From Clostridia bacterium (GTDB lineage: Bacteria; Bacillota; Clostridia; Oscillospirales; Acutalibacteraceae): 64,000 nucleotides of DNA. This document shows positions 53,048 to 60,448 of this stretch, piece after piece. The notes below the pieces were generated by a model, which had not been told where the DNA came from, did no database searches, and worked only from the letters and a program-made list of their open reading frames with translations. The stretch spans positions 124,001-188,000 of the forward strand of contig JAFXCQ010000024.1 of assembly GCA_017521425.1 (NCBI GenBank). The letters are read 5' to 3'. The position numbers and the translations under genes were made by a program. The stretch's first letter is position 1, and every line of letters begins with the position of its first letter.

Positions 53048-53818
53048 CTACACCGAAGTAAATAATTTATAAATATTATCCGTTAATATTCCGACATAGT
53101 TTTCCATAAAATTTCCTACCGGAACAGAAAAAGCAAATAACAGTAAAAATCCGAGAAAAATCTTTAACGGAAAATGTATTGAAAATATGTTGATTTGCGG
53201 TGACAATTTCATTAACACACCCAAAGCAACTTCTAAAACAAATGTAGCAACAATAAATGGTGCAACAAGTTTTATAATAAGTGAAAATGCAGAAACAAAC
53301 ATAGTCATTACAAACTGTGCTGTGTTCTGCCCTATTTCTACTGCACCCATGGATACAATATCATAAGACGAAGCCATTATTCTGATAAATGTCAGATGAC
53401 TGTCTGTGGAAAAGAAGTACATAATAAATAAAAGTTCAAAAAGTCTACCCGAAACAGATGCCTGAATACTTGTACCCGGGTCAAACGCTTTAGCCATTGA
53501 AAGACCGAAGCCCATATCTATTATGTCGCCTGCGGCAAAAAGCATATAATAGAAAATCTGAAAAACAAGTCCTGCGGCAAAGCCCACTAAAAATTCTTTA
53601 AGCATAGCAAAAAGAAATACAAGACCATCGAAATTTTCAATTCCCGGCGCTTTTAATGTCGGTGTCAGAATAAGTGTTAAACCTAAAGCTAATCCTATCT
53701 TGACTGCAGAAACAACATTCTTTCTTGCAAGTAACGGATTAAAGAATAGCATTGCTCCCATTCTGCAAAAAACGAGAATGTATGCGCCAAGACCTTGTAC
53801 TAAAATCTGCCCTGACAT
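53048..53818 (-). CDS. fliR: Flagellar export protein FliR
   Basis: 256 residues with about six membrane spans, starting with LGAYILVFCRMGAMLFFNP and including LALGLTLILTPTL and PFIVATFVLEVALG, the standard FliR pattern. It forms the export gate core with FliP and FliQ. It lies 3 bp after fliQ; GGGG lies in the overlap region. Confidence 0.94.
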   Translation of the reverse strand: MSGQILVQGLGAYILVFCRMGAMLFFNPLLARKNVVSAVKIGLALGLTLILTPTLKAPGIENFDGLVFLFAMLKEFLVGFAAGLVFQIFYYMLFAAGDIIDMGFGLSMAKAFDPGTSIQASVSGRLFELLFIMYFFSTDSHLTFIRIMASSYDIVSMGAVEIGQNTAQFVMTMFVSAFSLIIKLVAPFIVATFVLEVALGVLMKLSPQINIFSIHFPLKIFLGFLLLFAFSVPVGNFMENYVGILTDNIYKLFTSV

Positions 53819-53821
53819 TTA

Positions 53822-54085
53822 CTACAACCCCGCCATATAGGACATTATGTACTCGAAGAATTCCTGAATGTTCGCAATCATCCAGGATCCACCCACGATA
53901 AGAATAACGCCTATAATCAAAATTTTAGGTGCAAATGAAAGGGTTTGCTCGTGAATCTGTGTAGCTGCCTGAAATATAGCTATTACAAGACCTACGCCAA
54001 CACTTATTATAAGCATTGGTGACACAAGCTTTATTATGAGAAGAATTGACTCTCTGAATATAACAAGAGCATCTTCTTGTGTCAT
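53822..54085 (-). CDS. fliQ: Flagellar export protein FliQ
   Basis: 87 residues with two membrane segments (LLIIKLVSPMLIISVGVGLVIAIF, ILIIGVILIVGGSWMI) and the family block QAATQIHEQTLSFAPKI. The length matches FliQ (about 89). ATG 54085 is chosen with GGGAG upstream over an ATG at 54103. Confidence 0.95.
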   Translation of the reverse strand: MTQEDALVIFRESILLIIKLVSPMLIISVGVGLVIAIFQAATQIHEQTLSFAPKILIIGVILIVGGSWMIANIQEFFEYIMSYMAGL

Positions 54086-54137
54086 TTTAAGCACTCCCTT
54101 CATTTAACAATCTTAATTAAAACACTACTGAGCGTAG

Positions 54138-54956
54138 CTAATTGAAACTCGATATCAGCATTTCAATCAATAGTCCCCAACCATCTACTACAACGAAAAG
54201 CATAAGCTTAAACGGTAGCGAAATCATCGATGGCGGAAGCATAACCATACCCATCGACATAAGGGTACTTGAAACTATCATATCAATTATTAAAAACGGC
54301 AGGAACAACAAAAATCCCATTGTAAATGCACGTTTTAATTCACTTGTTATAAAAGCAGGAACTATAACAGAAAGACCTAATTCTTTTAAGGATTCTGTGT
54401 TACCGCTTTCAATTTTATCTTCATCACCCGCCAAAGATAAAAACATATTTAAGTCTTTATCTTTAGTTTGTTTAAGCATAAACTCTTTTATAGGGTCCTG
54501 CATTCTATCTAAAGCAACTTCCTCTGTTATTTTTCCTTTTTGCAAAGGCTCAATTGCCTCTGTATTTATTGTGGAAATAACAGGTGACATTATAAAGAGT
54601 GAAAGTGCTAAAGCAAGACCTATAATAACCTGGTTAGGTGGTGTCTGCTGTAAACCGATTGCATTTCTCAAAAGCGACAGAACTATTACAATTCTTGTAA
54701 AGCTCGTCATCATCATCAGTAATGATGGTGCTAAAGCAAGCAATACAAACAAAAATAAAAGCTGTAATTCGCTCATTGCCCCTTCTTGTGCGTCACTGTT
54801 TATGTCAACACTTACTGACGCAGCATTTGCAGTTACTGCAAAAATAATAGCAAAAACAGTTATGGCAACTGTTAATAGTATTAGCCGTCCCCACAACCGT
54901 TTTATTTGCTTAGAGCGAGGGGTTTCTTTGCTTTGAGTTTTGGGATTTTTATTCAT
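54138..54956 (-). CDS. fliP: Flagellar export protein FliP
   Basis: 272 residues. A hydrophobic N-terminal signal-like span is followed by the FliP core: LLLMMTSFTRIVIVLSLLRNAIG, QTPPNQVIIGLALALS, and IDMIVSSTLMSMGMVMLPPSMISLPFK. It begins at ATG 54956, overlapping the end of fliO by 8 bp, with GGGAG about 10 nt upstream. The N-terminus is longer than usual because of a basic stretch of about 30 residues before the signal segment. Confidence 0.95.
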   Translation of the reverse strand: MNKNPKTQSKETPRSKQIKRLWGRLILLTVAITVFAIIFAVTANAASVSVDINSDAQEGAMSELQLLFLFVLLALAPSLLMMMTSFTRIVIVLSLLRNAIGLQQTPPNQVIIGLALALSLFIMSPVISTINTEAIEPLQKGKITEEVALDRMQDPIKEFMLKQTKDKDLNMFLSLAGDEDKIESGNTESLKELGLSVIVPAFITSELKRAFTMGFLLFLPFLIIDMIVSSTLMSMGMVMLPPSMISLPFKLMLFVVVDGWGLLIEMLISSFN

Positions 54957-55341
54957 CTTTACCGTCTCCCTTCCCCTCATTCTTCTTATTCAACAAATTG
55001 TTATAAGCGTCTGTGAAGAAAGTCATAAAGTTATTTTCGCCTGCGTTCTGAACTACCGTGTTCTCAGGGAAAAGTGAAGCATCCATTTCTTCAATCTTTG
55101 TAACGCTTTGTGCTGTAAATGCTAAAAGAAACACTTTATCGGAAACTCTGACTAAAGCAAGTGATTGGTCCTTACCAACTGCCATTCGTTCTATTATTTC
55201 AATATTTTTGAACTTACCACCCATTTTAGGTTGATATTGCTTCGCAAAAAATTTAGAGAAATAATATGCTCCGACAAAAACGGCAAGCATAAGGACGATT
55301 GTACCAATTCCTACGAGAATTGATTCTACAGTCTGCCCCAT
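54949..55341 (-). CDS. fliO: Flagellar biosynthetic protein FliO
   Basis: 130 residues. One N-terminal membrane segment (ILVGIGTIVLMLAVFVGAYYF) is followed by IIERMAVGKDQSLALVRVSDKVFLLAFTAQSV, the diagnostic FliO/FliZ segment. The C-terminus is a charged tail. FliO assists FliP assembly. AGAGGG precedes the ATG. Confidence 0.88.
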   Translation of the reverse strand: MGQTVESILVGIGTIVLMLAVFVGAYYFSKFFAKQYQPKMGGKFKNIEIIERMAVGKDQSLALVRVSDKVFLLAFTAQSVTKIEEMDASLFPENTVVQNAGENNFMTFFTDAYNNLLNKKNEGKGDGKDE

Positions 55342-55380
55342 ACAAAGCCCTCTCTTATTATAAATTAAAAATTATAATGA

Positions 55381-55743
55381 TTACAATGGTAAAATTTTAG
55401 TAACAGTCTGAACGATTCTGTCTTGTTTGAAAGGTTTAACAATGAAGTCAAGAGCGCCTAATTTAATAGCCTCCATAACCATTGATTCCTGACCCATAGC
55501 AGAACACATAACAACTTTTGAGTTAGGGTCGAGTTGTTTGATAGCTGCGAGAGCTTCAATACCGCTCATATTAGGCATTGTAATATCAAGAAGAACTAAA
55601 TCTGGTTTGTGTTCCTGATAAAGTTCAACAGCCTGAGCACCGTCAGCAGCCTCAACAAAATCTGTGTAACCTACACCACTTAAGTGGTTCTGAATCATTT
55701 TTCTCATGAAACCTGCGTCATCAGCTAACATAATTTTATACAT
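55381..55743 (-). CDS. cheY: Chemotaxis response regulator CheY
   Basis: 120 residues, a single receiver domain: acidic pair DD (about 8-9), phosphorylated Asp in LVLLDITMPN (about 53), CSAMGQ (Thr replaced by Ser in the switch position) and the conserved Lys in IVKPF. It carries the chemotaxis signal to FliM/FliY. ATG 55743 has AGAGGAC upstream. It lies 36 bp after fliY. Confidence 0.94.
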   Translation of the reverse strand: MYKIMLADDAGFMRKMIQNHLSGVGYTDFVEAADGAQAVELYQEHKPDLVLLDITMPNMSGIEALAAIKQLDPNSKVVMCSAMGQESMVMEAIKLGALDFIVKPFKQDRIVQTVTKILPL

Positions 55744-55779
55744 AAATTCGTCCTCTTTTCTCAAATTATAGTTTTAATC

Positions 55780-57111
55780 TTATAAAGAATTGCCAAGTGA
55801 ATCTAAAAGTTCTTTTGCTCCGACAATTTCTGTCACACGAATACCAAAGTTATCGCCAACAACAATAACATCACCATAAGCTAATAATTGACCATTAACA
55901 ATGATTTCTGCTGGTGCACCAGTTTGTTTGTCGAGTTCAATAACTGTACCCTGACCAAAATCCATAATATCTTTAATCTTTTTCTTTGAGCGACCAATTA
56001 CAACTGAAATATCAAGTTGAACGCCCATAAGCAAGTTAAGATTACCACTATATGGATTTCCTTGCATACCAACTTTTTTACCAAAATCAGGGAAGTCGGC
56101 AGTTTTAATTGTAACAGACGGGTCCTGCTGCATCGGCATTCCATAACCCATAGGTGGTTGCTGCATCGGCATTCCATAATATGGATTCTGCATATTAGGC
56201 ATCATACCTTGTTGATATGGATTTTGCTGATACATACCCTGCTGCATATACTGTTCCTGACCATACATTGGTGGTTGAGCATACATATTAGGAGCACCCT
56301 GATTCATAGGCTGTGCATTATATGTATTATCCTGAACAGGAGGCTGTACAGGTGGTTGCTCTGGCACCGGAGCTGGTGCTGGTGCTGGTGCTGGAGTTGG
56401 ATTTGGCACCGGAGCTGGTGCTGGTGCTGGAATTTCTGCAGGTGCAGGTGCTTCCTGTACTTCAGCATCACCTGAAATTGTTGAAATAATTTTCTTTGCC
56501 AAATCAATTGACAAGTAAGAAGTAAATACTGTATCGACAATTGTCTTACCTACTGAATCATCTTCAATATTAAGATTGAAAGAAACAGCTACAACATTTT
56601 CTTCTGTACGACCCTCTGCTTCAAAAGATTCAAGCACGTCTGTACGTGATGTAATCAATTTTGACTCAGGTGTTGAAATATTAACTGTCATACCCAAGAT
56701 TTCTGAAAGTGCGGTTGCAGATGAACCCATCATCTGATTCATAACCTCACAAGCAGCACTAAGGCTCATATCATCAAATTCAAATTCTTCTTCAGAGCCC
56801 TGGGTATAATCGTTACCCATAAGAATGTCTAATATTATTCTCATATCGTTTCTTCTGAGAATAATTACGTTAGCACCCTCAATACCTTCAACATAGTTGA
56901 TTTTAACTAAGATTGCAGGTTCAAGTTTAGAATAATCGATAGTGTCAAAAGTATTTAATTCAACATTAGGAGTTGTTATTAATACCTTCTTGTCTAACAT
57001 TGAAGATACCGCAGTAGCCGCAGCACCCATGCTAATGTTTAAGACTTCACCAATGGCATCAAGGTCATCGGCTGTTAAGAAATTTTCGCTATTAGTCTTC
57101 AACTGTTGCAT
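55780..57111 (-). CDS. fliY: Flagellar switch protein FliY with a low-complexity linker
   Basis: 443 residues. The N-terminal CheC-like domain has two phosphatase motifs (AIGEVLNISMGAAATAVSS about 17-35 and AACEVMNQMMGSSATALSE). A linker follows with a Pro/Ala-rich part (about 218-245) and then a Gln/Met/Tyr/Pro/Asn-rich part (about 245-315). The C-terminal FliN domain (LLMGVQLDISVVIGRSKKKI, GTVIELDKQTGAPAEI) completes it. It forms the C-ring and dephosphorylates CheY-P. It overlaps fliM by 20 bp. GGGAGG directly touches the ATG at 57111, so initiation may instead use TTG at 57102, 9 nt from the SD. Confidence 0.92.
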   Translation of the reverse strand: MQQLKTNSENFLTADDLDAIGEVLNISMGAAATAVSSMLDKKVLITTPNVELNTFDTIDYSKLEPAILVKINYVEGIEGANVIILRRNDMRIILDILMGNDYTQGSEEEFEFDDMSLSAACEVMNQMMGSSATALSEILGMTVNISTPESKLITSRTDVLESFEAEGRTEENVVAVSFNLNIEDDSVGKTIVDTVFTSYLSIDLAKKIISTISGDAEVQEAPAPAEIPAPAPAPVPNPTPAPAPAPAPVPEQPPVQPPVQDNTYNAQPMNQGAPNMYAQPPMYGQEQYMQQGMYQQNPYQQGMMPNMQNPYYGMPMQQPPMGYGMPMQQDPSVTIKTADFPDFGKKVGMQGNPYSGNLNLLMGVQLDISVVIGRSKKKIKDIMDFGQGTVIELDKQTGAPAEIIVNGQLLAYGDVIVVGDNFGIRVTEIVGAKELLDSLGNSL

Positions 57112-58117
57112 CCTCCCTTTGTTTGTCTTGTGTTTGGTCGCCTAATGATTTAACAAGTTTAATTGCTTTTTTGTTATTGGATTCACCCATTCGGGCTGTG
57201 TACCAAGGCATACCCTCAATGTGAACCTCAATGTTGTCATCAATACGCTTATTTAACATTAAAACATCATTTACTCTTAAGTCGGTAACCTCTTCAAAAG
57301 ACATTGTACATCTGTCAAGATAAGCTTCAATGTTAAGGTCAGATTTCTTAAGGTAATCCATAAGTAAATCTTTCTTTTGTTTTTCTTTCTCCTGATCTTG
57401 TTGTCTTTCGCCTTGAGAATATTTCTGACTCAAGTTATTAATGACTTCTTCAAATTTATCAGCAGGCATACATAAGTTTGCCGTACCTTCATAAAACTCT
57501 TCTTTTATATCAAACGAAACAATAAGAACAATATCCTGTGGCGAAAATGCCTGAATAAGTCTACCGTTTGTCTGAAGTCCTTTAAAAGAAGTTTCAAGTG
57601 GGAAATAGGTCTGCCAGGCATCTTTCATAGTCTTTGCAACCTTGGTCATTACGTGTTCAAGCAATGCCGTTTCAATTTCTGTAAAATCTCTTTGAAGTAT
57701 CGTAGGTTCACCGCTACCACCCATCAACCTGTCTATTAACATATAACCGAATGATGTCGGGAATTCGAGAAGCATTGTAGTTTCACCGAAACTTGAATTT
57801 TCAGGTTCAAAACCTATAATACCTACCAGAGTACTATCTGGAATAGCATTATTAAACTCAAAATATCTTTGTTCTTCTAACTGACTGACATTCACTTCGC
57901 AAATACTGTGAAGAGCGTTGGTGAAGTAAGAAGAAACAATTCTTGCATATGTTTCAAGAAAGTTGTTTAACGATTTAAGCTGGTCTTTTGTGAACTTTTT
58001 AGGGGAAGCAAAGTTATATGCTTTAATTCGTTCTTCAGGCTCGCTTTCGACCGGGGCACCACTTTTCATTCGTTGCAAAAGTTCATCAATCTGGCTCTGG
58101 GATAACGCTTCTGCCAT
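57092..58117 (-). CDS. fliM: Flagellar motor switch protein FliM
   Basis: 341 residues. The N-terminal CheY-binding helix LSQSQIDELLQRM (about 4-16) is followed by the FliM middle domain (ARIVSSYFTNAL, LIDRLMGGSGEP) and a C-terminal SpoA-type domain (LRVNDVLMLNKRIDDNIEVHI). It couples CheY-P binding to rotor direction. GGAG lies upstream. It follows motB directly; fliL, usually between them in Firmicutes operons, is absent. Confidence 0.95.
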   Translation of the reverse strand: MAEALSQSQIDELLQRMKSGAPVESEPEERIKAYNFASPKKFTKDQLKSLNNFLETYARIVSSYFTNALHSICEVNVSQLEEQRYFEFNNAIPDSTLVGIIGFEPENSSFGETTMLLEFPTSFGYMLIDRLMGGSGEPTILQRDFTEIETALLEHVMTKVAKTMKDAWQTYFPLETSFKGLQTNGRLIQAFSPQDIVLIVSFDIKEEFYEGTANLCMPADKFEEVINNLSQKYSQGERQQDQEKEKQKKDLLMDYLKKSDLNIEAYLDRCTMSFEEVTDLRVNDVLMLNKRIDDNIEVHIEGMPWYTARMGESNNKKAIKLVKSLGDQTQDKQREDATVED

Positions 58118-58167
58118 TCAGCTACTCAACTCCTTTCTTGGAATAAATATTTTTGAAAATTTTTTCA

Positions 58168-58986
58168 TTATTTAGATAACTGAGGAAGTAAAACATCATT
58201 TACATTGCCCTCTTTAGGGTACTCATCATTGTTATAAAGCTCTGCAAGAGCATCGTAAATATTTGTATTTACATTACTGTCTTTACCGATAATAACAAGT
58301 TCAACACGACGATTCTTTCTCATACCTTCTTCTGTGTCGTTAGACGCTACAGGGAAGTTATCACCATAACCCAATGTAACAAGTTTCATATTATCGATTT
58401 TTTTATTTAATTCAAAAAAGTTTGCAACAACTGCAGCTCTTTCTCCTGAAAGGCGCCATGTTCTTTCAGGGTCCTGCTCATAAGCCGGATTTGCTGTGTG
58501 TCCCAAAATATTTATGACCTTAATTTCTTTTTCATATTCTTTCAAACCGTCACCTATGAAATCCAATACTTCATAAGCATCATCTCTCAAGGTATATTCG
58601 TTAGCTTTAAAGAATATAGCACTGTCAAATCGTACATAAATAACATCTTCTATTTTCGCAATGGAAACAGAACTTTCCATATTGTTTTCATGAACATACT
58701 CTTCTAATTTTTCAAAAAGAGTATCCATTGCAGCTTCAGTCATATCCTGACTGTTACCGCCACCATCACCGCCACCTTGCTGAGTTGCATCAAGGTATTC
58801 TTCAAGCACTTCTTTATCAATATTCTGGAATGATTCAAGGAAAGCATTGAACTTTTCCTGGTCAATAACTGACATACTAATCATCAAAACAAAGAATGTT
58901 AAAAGCAAGGTAACCATATCGGCATAGGTATTAAGCCACGCCTGACCGCCTCCGCCACCGCCGGACGAATTTCTTTTTCTTGCCAT
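58168..58986 (-). CDS. motB: Flagellar motor stator protein MotB
   Basis: 272 residues. A Gly-rich N-terminus precedes the single membrane span with the proton-accepting Asp in YADMVTLLLTFFVLM (Asp about 22-23). The C-terminal OmpA-like peptidoglycan-binding domain has NILGHTANPAYEQDPERTWRLSGERAAVV and NRRVELVI. It anchors the stator to the wall. The gene follows motA by 35 bp. Confidence 0.95.
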   Translation of the reverse strand: MARKRNSSGGGGGGQAWLNTYADMVTLLLTFFVLMISMSVIDQEKFNAFLESFQNIDKEVLEEYLDATQQGGGDGGGNSQDMTEAAMDTLFEKLEEYVHENNMESSVSIAKIEDVIYVRFDSAIFFKANEYTLRDDAYEVLDFIGDGLKEYEKEIKVINILGHTANPAYEQDPERTWRLSGERAAVVANFFELNKKIDNMKLVTLGYGDNFPVASNDTEEGMRKNRRVELVIIGKDSNVNTNIYDALAELYNNDEYPKEGNVNDVLLPQLSK

Positions 58987-59021
58987 TTTTTACCAACCTT
59001 TACATAGTTATTGGGATAAAA

Positions 59022-59882
59022 TTATCTTTTACCTTTTTTTCCGCCTTCATCCTCTGATGAACTGCTATCTCCCGGATTAAATTTCTTTTGTTTATACTCC
59101 GGTAACATATGTATAAGTCTTTCCTGAACGAGCTTCGGGTTTTCACCGGCTTGTATTGCCTGTACGCCCTCTGCAATAATTGACATACAAAGATATTCTT
59201 CTTCGTGACGAACTCTTAATTTATTTGAAATAGGTAAGAAAAATGCATTCGCTAAAAGTGAGCCATAAAAGGTTGTAACAAGTGCAACCGCCATATTAGG
59301 ACCTAATGTGTCAATATCGCTCATATTCTGAAGCATATTTATAAGACCTATGAGTGTTCCTATCATACCGAACGCAGGACCGAGTTCTGCACCTTTGTCA
59401 TAGAATGCTCTGTCAGCAGAGTGACGATCATCTAAGTTAGCAAGCCAGCAATCCATTTGTTCTTTTACTTTTTCCTGGTCAACCGAGTCAACTACCATCT
59501 GAAAACTGTTTTTCATAAAGGCATCGGTCATTTCATTTGTATCTTCTTCAAGTGCTAAAAGACCATTTGCTCTCGCTTTTTTAGCACATTCAACTATTTT
59601 TGCTATATAAACTTCCGGGTTATATACTTTTGGAGAAAAGATTATTCCTAAATGCTTTGGTATTTTTGCAAATTGTGCAGGTGGAAAACTGAACATTAAA
59701 CATGCAAAAACACCGCCTATAACAATGAGAATACTTGGTGGGTCAATAAAGTGTTTCATTGTTGCAAAAGTAAACTCATAACTTTCTGTTTCCAGATTCT
59801 TATTACAGATAATACCAAACACAACCATACCAAAAGCAAGTATAAGTCCGATTATTGACATTATATCGATTTTACGTTTCAT
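59022..59882 (-). CDS. motA: Flagellar motor stator protein MotA
   Basis: 286 residues with four membrane segments. Signature motifs are GLGPAFGMIGTLIGLINML-type (LGPAFGMIGTLIGL, about 163-176) and ALVTTFYGSLLANAFFLP. The C-terminus is charged. MotA forms the ion channel with MotB. AAAAGGGG precedes the ATG by about 14 nt. Confidence 0.94.
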   Translation of the reverse strand: MKRKIDIMSIIGLILAFGMVVFGIICNKNLETESYEFTFATMKHFIDPPSILIVIGGVFACLMFSFPPAQFAKIPKHLGIIFSPKVYNPEVYIAKIVECAKKARANGLLALEEDTNEMTDAFMKNSFQMVVDSVDQEKVKEQMDCWLANLDDRHSADRAFYDKGAELGPAFGMIGTLIGLINMLQNMSDIDTLGPNMAVALVTTFYGSLLANAFFLPISNKLRVRHEEEYLCMSIIAEGVQAIQAGENPKLVQERLIHMLPEYKQKKFNPGDSSSSEDEGGKKGKR

Positions 59883-59942
59883 AAAGCCTGATACGCCCCT
59901 TTTACCCTTTTAATTTATTATCCTATTTTTTATAATCAGTTT

Positions 59943-60161
59943 TTATAAATCGCCGATATTAGGAATTACTTTTGCTGATGAACCACCTGAAATAGCACGA
60001 TACTCGTATATTTTTCGTGTTACTTCTTCCATTGGTTCTTTAACAATAATAATGTTTTTTGTAACTAATCTTACTGTTGTATCCGGAGTTTCTTCGATTG
60101 TTTCAATCAAATCCGGATTCAATGCAAACGGAACATTGTTTAACTTGGTTAAAATAATCAT
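59943..60161 (-). CDS. flbD: FlbD family flagellar protein
   Basis: 72 residues. MIILTKLNNVPFALNPDLIETIEETPDTTV is the typical FlbD/SwrD pattern (about 70 residues). It is required for motor power in Bacillus (SwrD). The start at 60161 is chosen because GGAGA lies about 8 nt upstream; the longer upstream reading frame has no SD and contains a hairpin. It sits between flgE and motA as in other Clostridia. Confidence 0.88.
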   Translation of the reverse strand: MIILTKLNNVPFALNPDLIETIEETPDTTVRLVTKNIIIVKEPMEEVTRKIYEYRAISGGSSAKVIPNIGDL

Positions 60162-60448
60162 AGTCATTTCTCCACGAATTGTAAATTGGTTGTTAGTCTT
60201 ATATTCGTATGAAATATATCTTAATACCGGCGACAATCTCACAACAACCAAAGAGATTGTCGCGGCATTATTTAAAAGATTTATGGTATATAGGTTTATA
60301 AGTTGAGTAATCAACTTTTTAATGCATCCCGATACATTCTGAATAACATACCAAAATGCATTTTTTTAAGATTTATGGTATATATTCAAAAGATTTATGG
60401 TATGTAGTTAAAACAAATATTGGGTAAACGCTTCAACTAACTACCAAA
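60162..60448. other. Intergenic region with three 17-bp direct repeats and a long stem-loop
   Basis: The repeat AAGATTTATGGTATRTA occurs at 60276-60292, 60368-60384 and 60390-60406. A 10-bp stem-loop CGACAATCTC/GAGATTGTCG with a 12-nt loop lies at about 60230-60261, inside the leader of flbD, and a small stem AGTTGA/TCAACT at about 60301-60316. No gene or clear terminator is seen. The repeats may be binding sites for a regulator. Confidence 0.5.

Noticed and set aside
54142..54936. 264-codon plus-strand reading frame
   Set aside because: It lies entirely opposite fliP, has no family resemblance, and fliP has full support from motifs and operon context.
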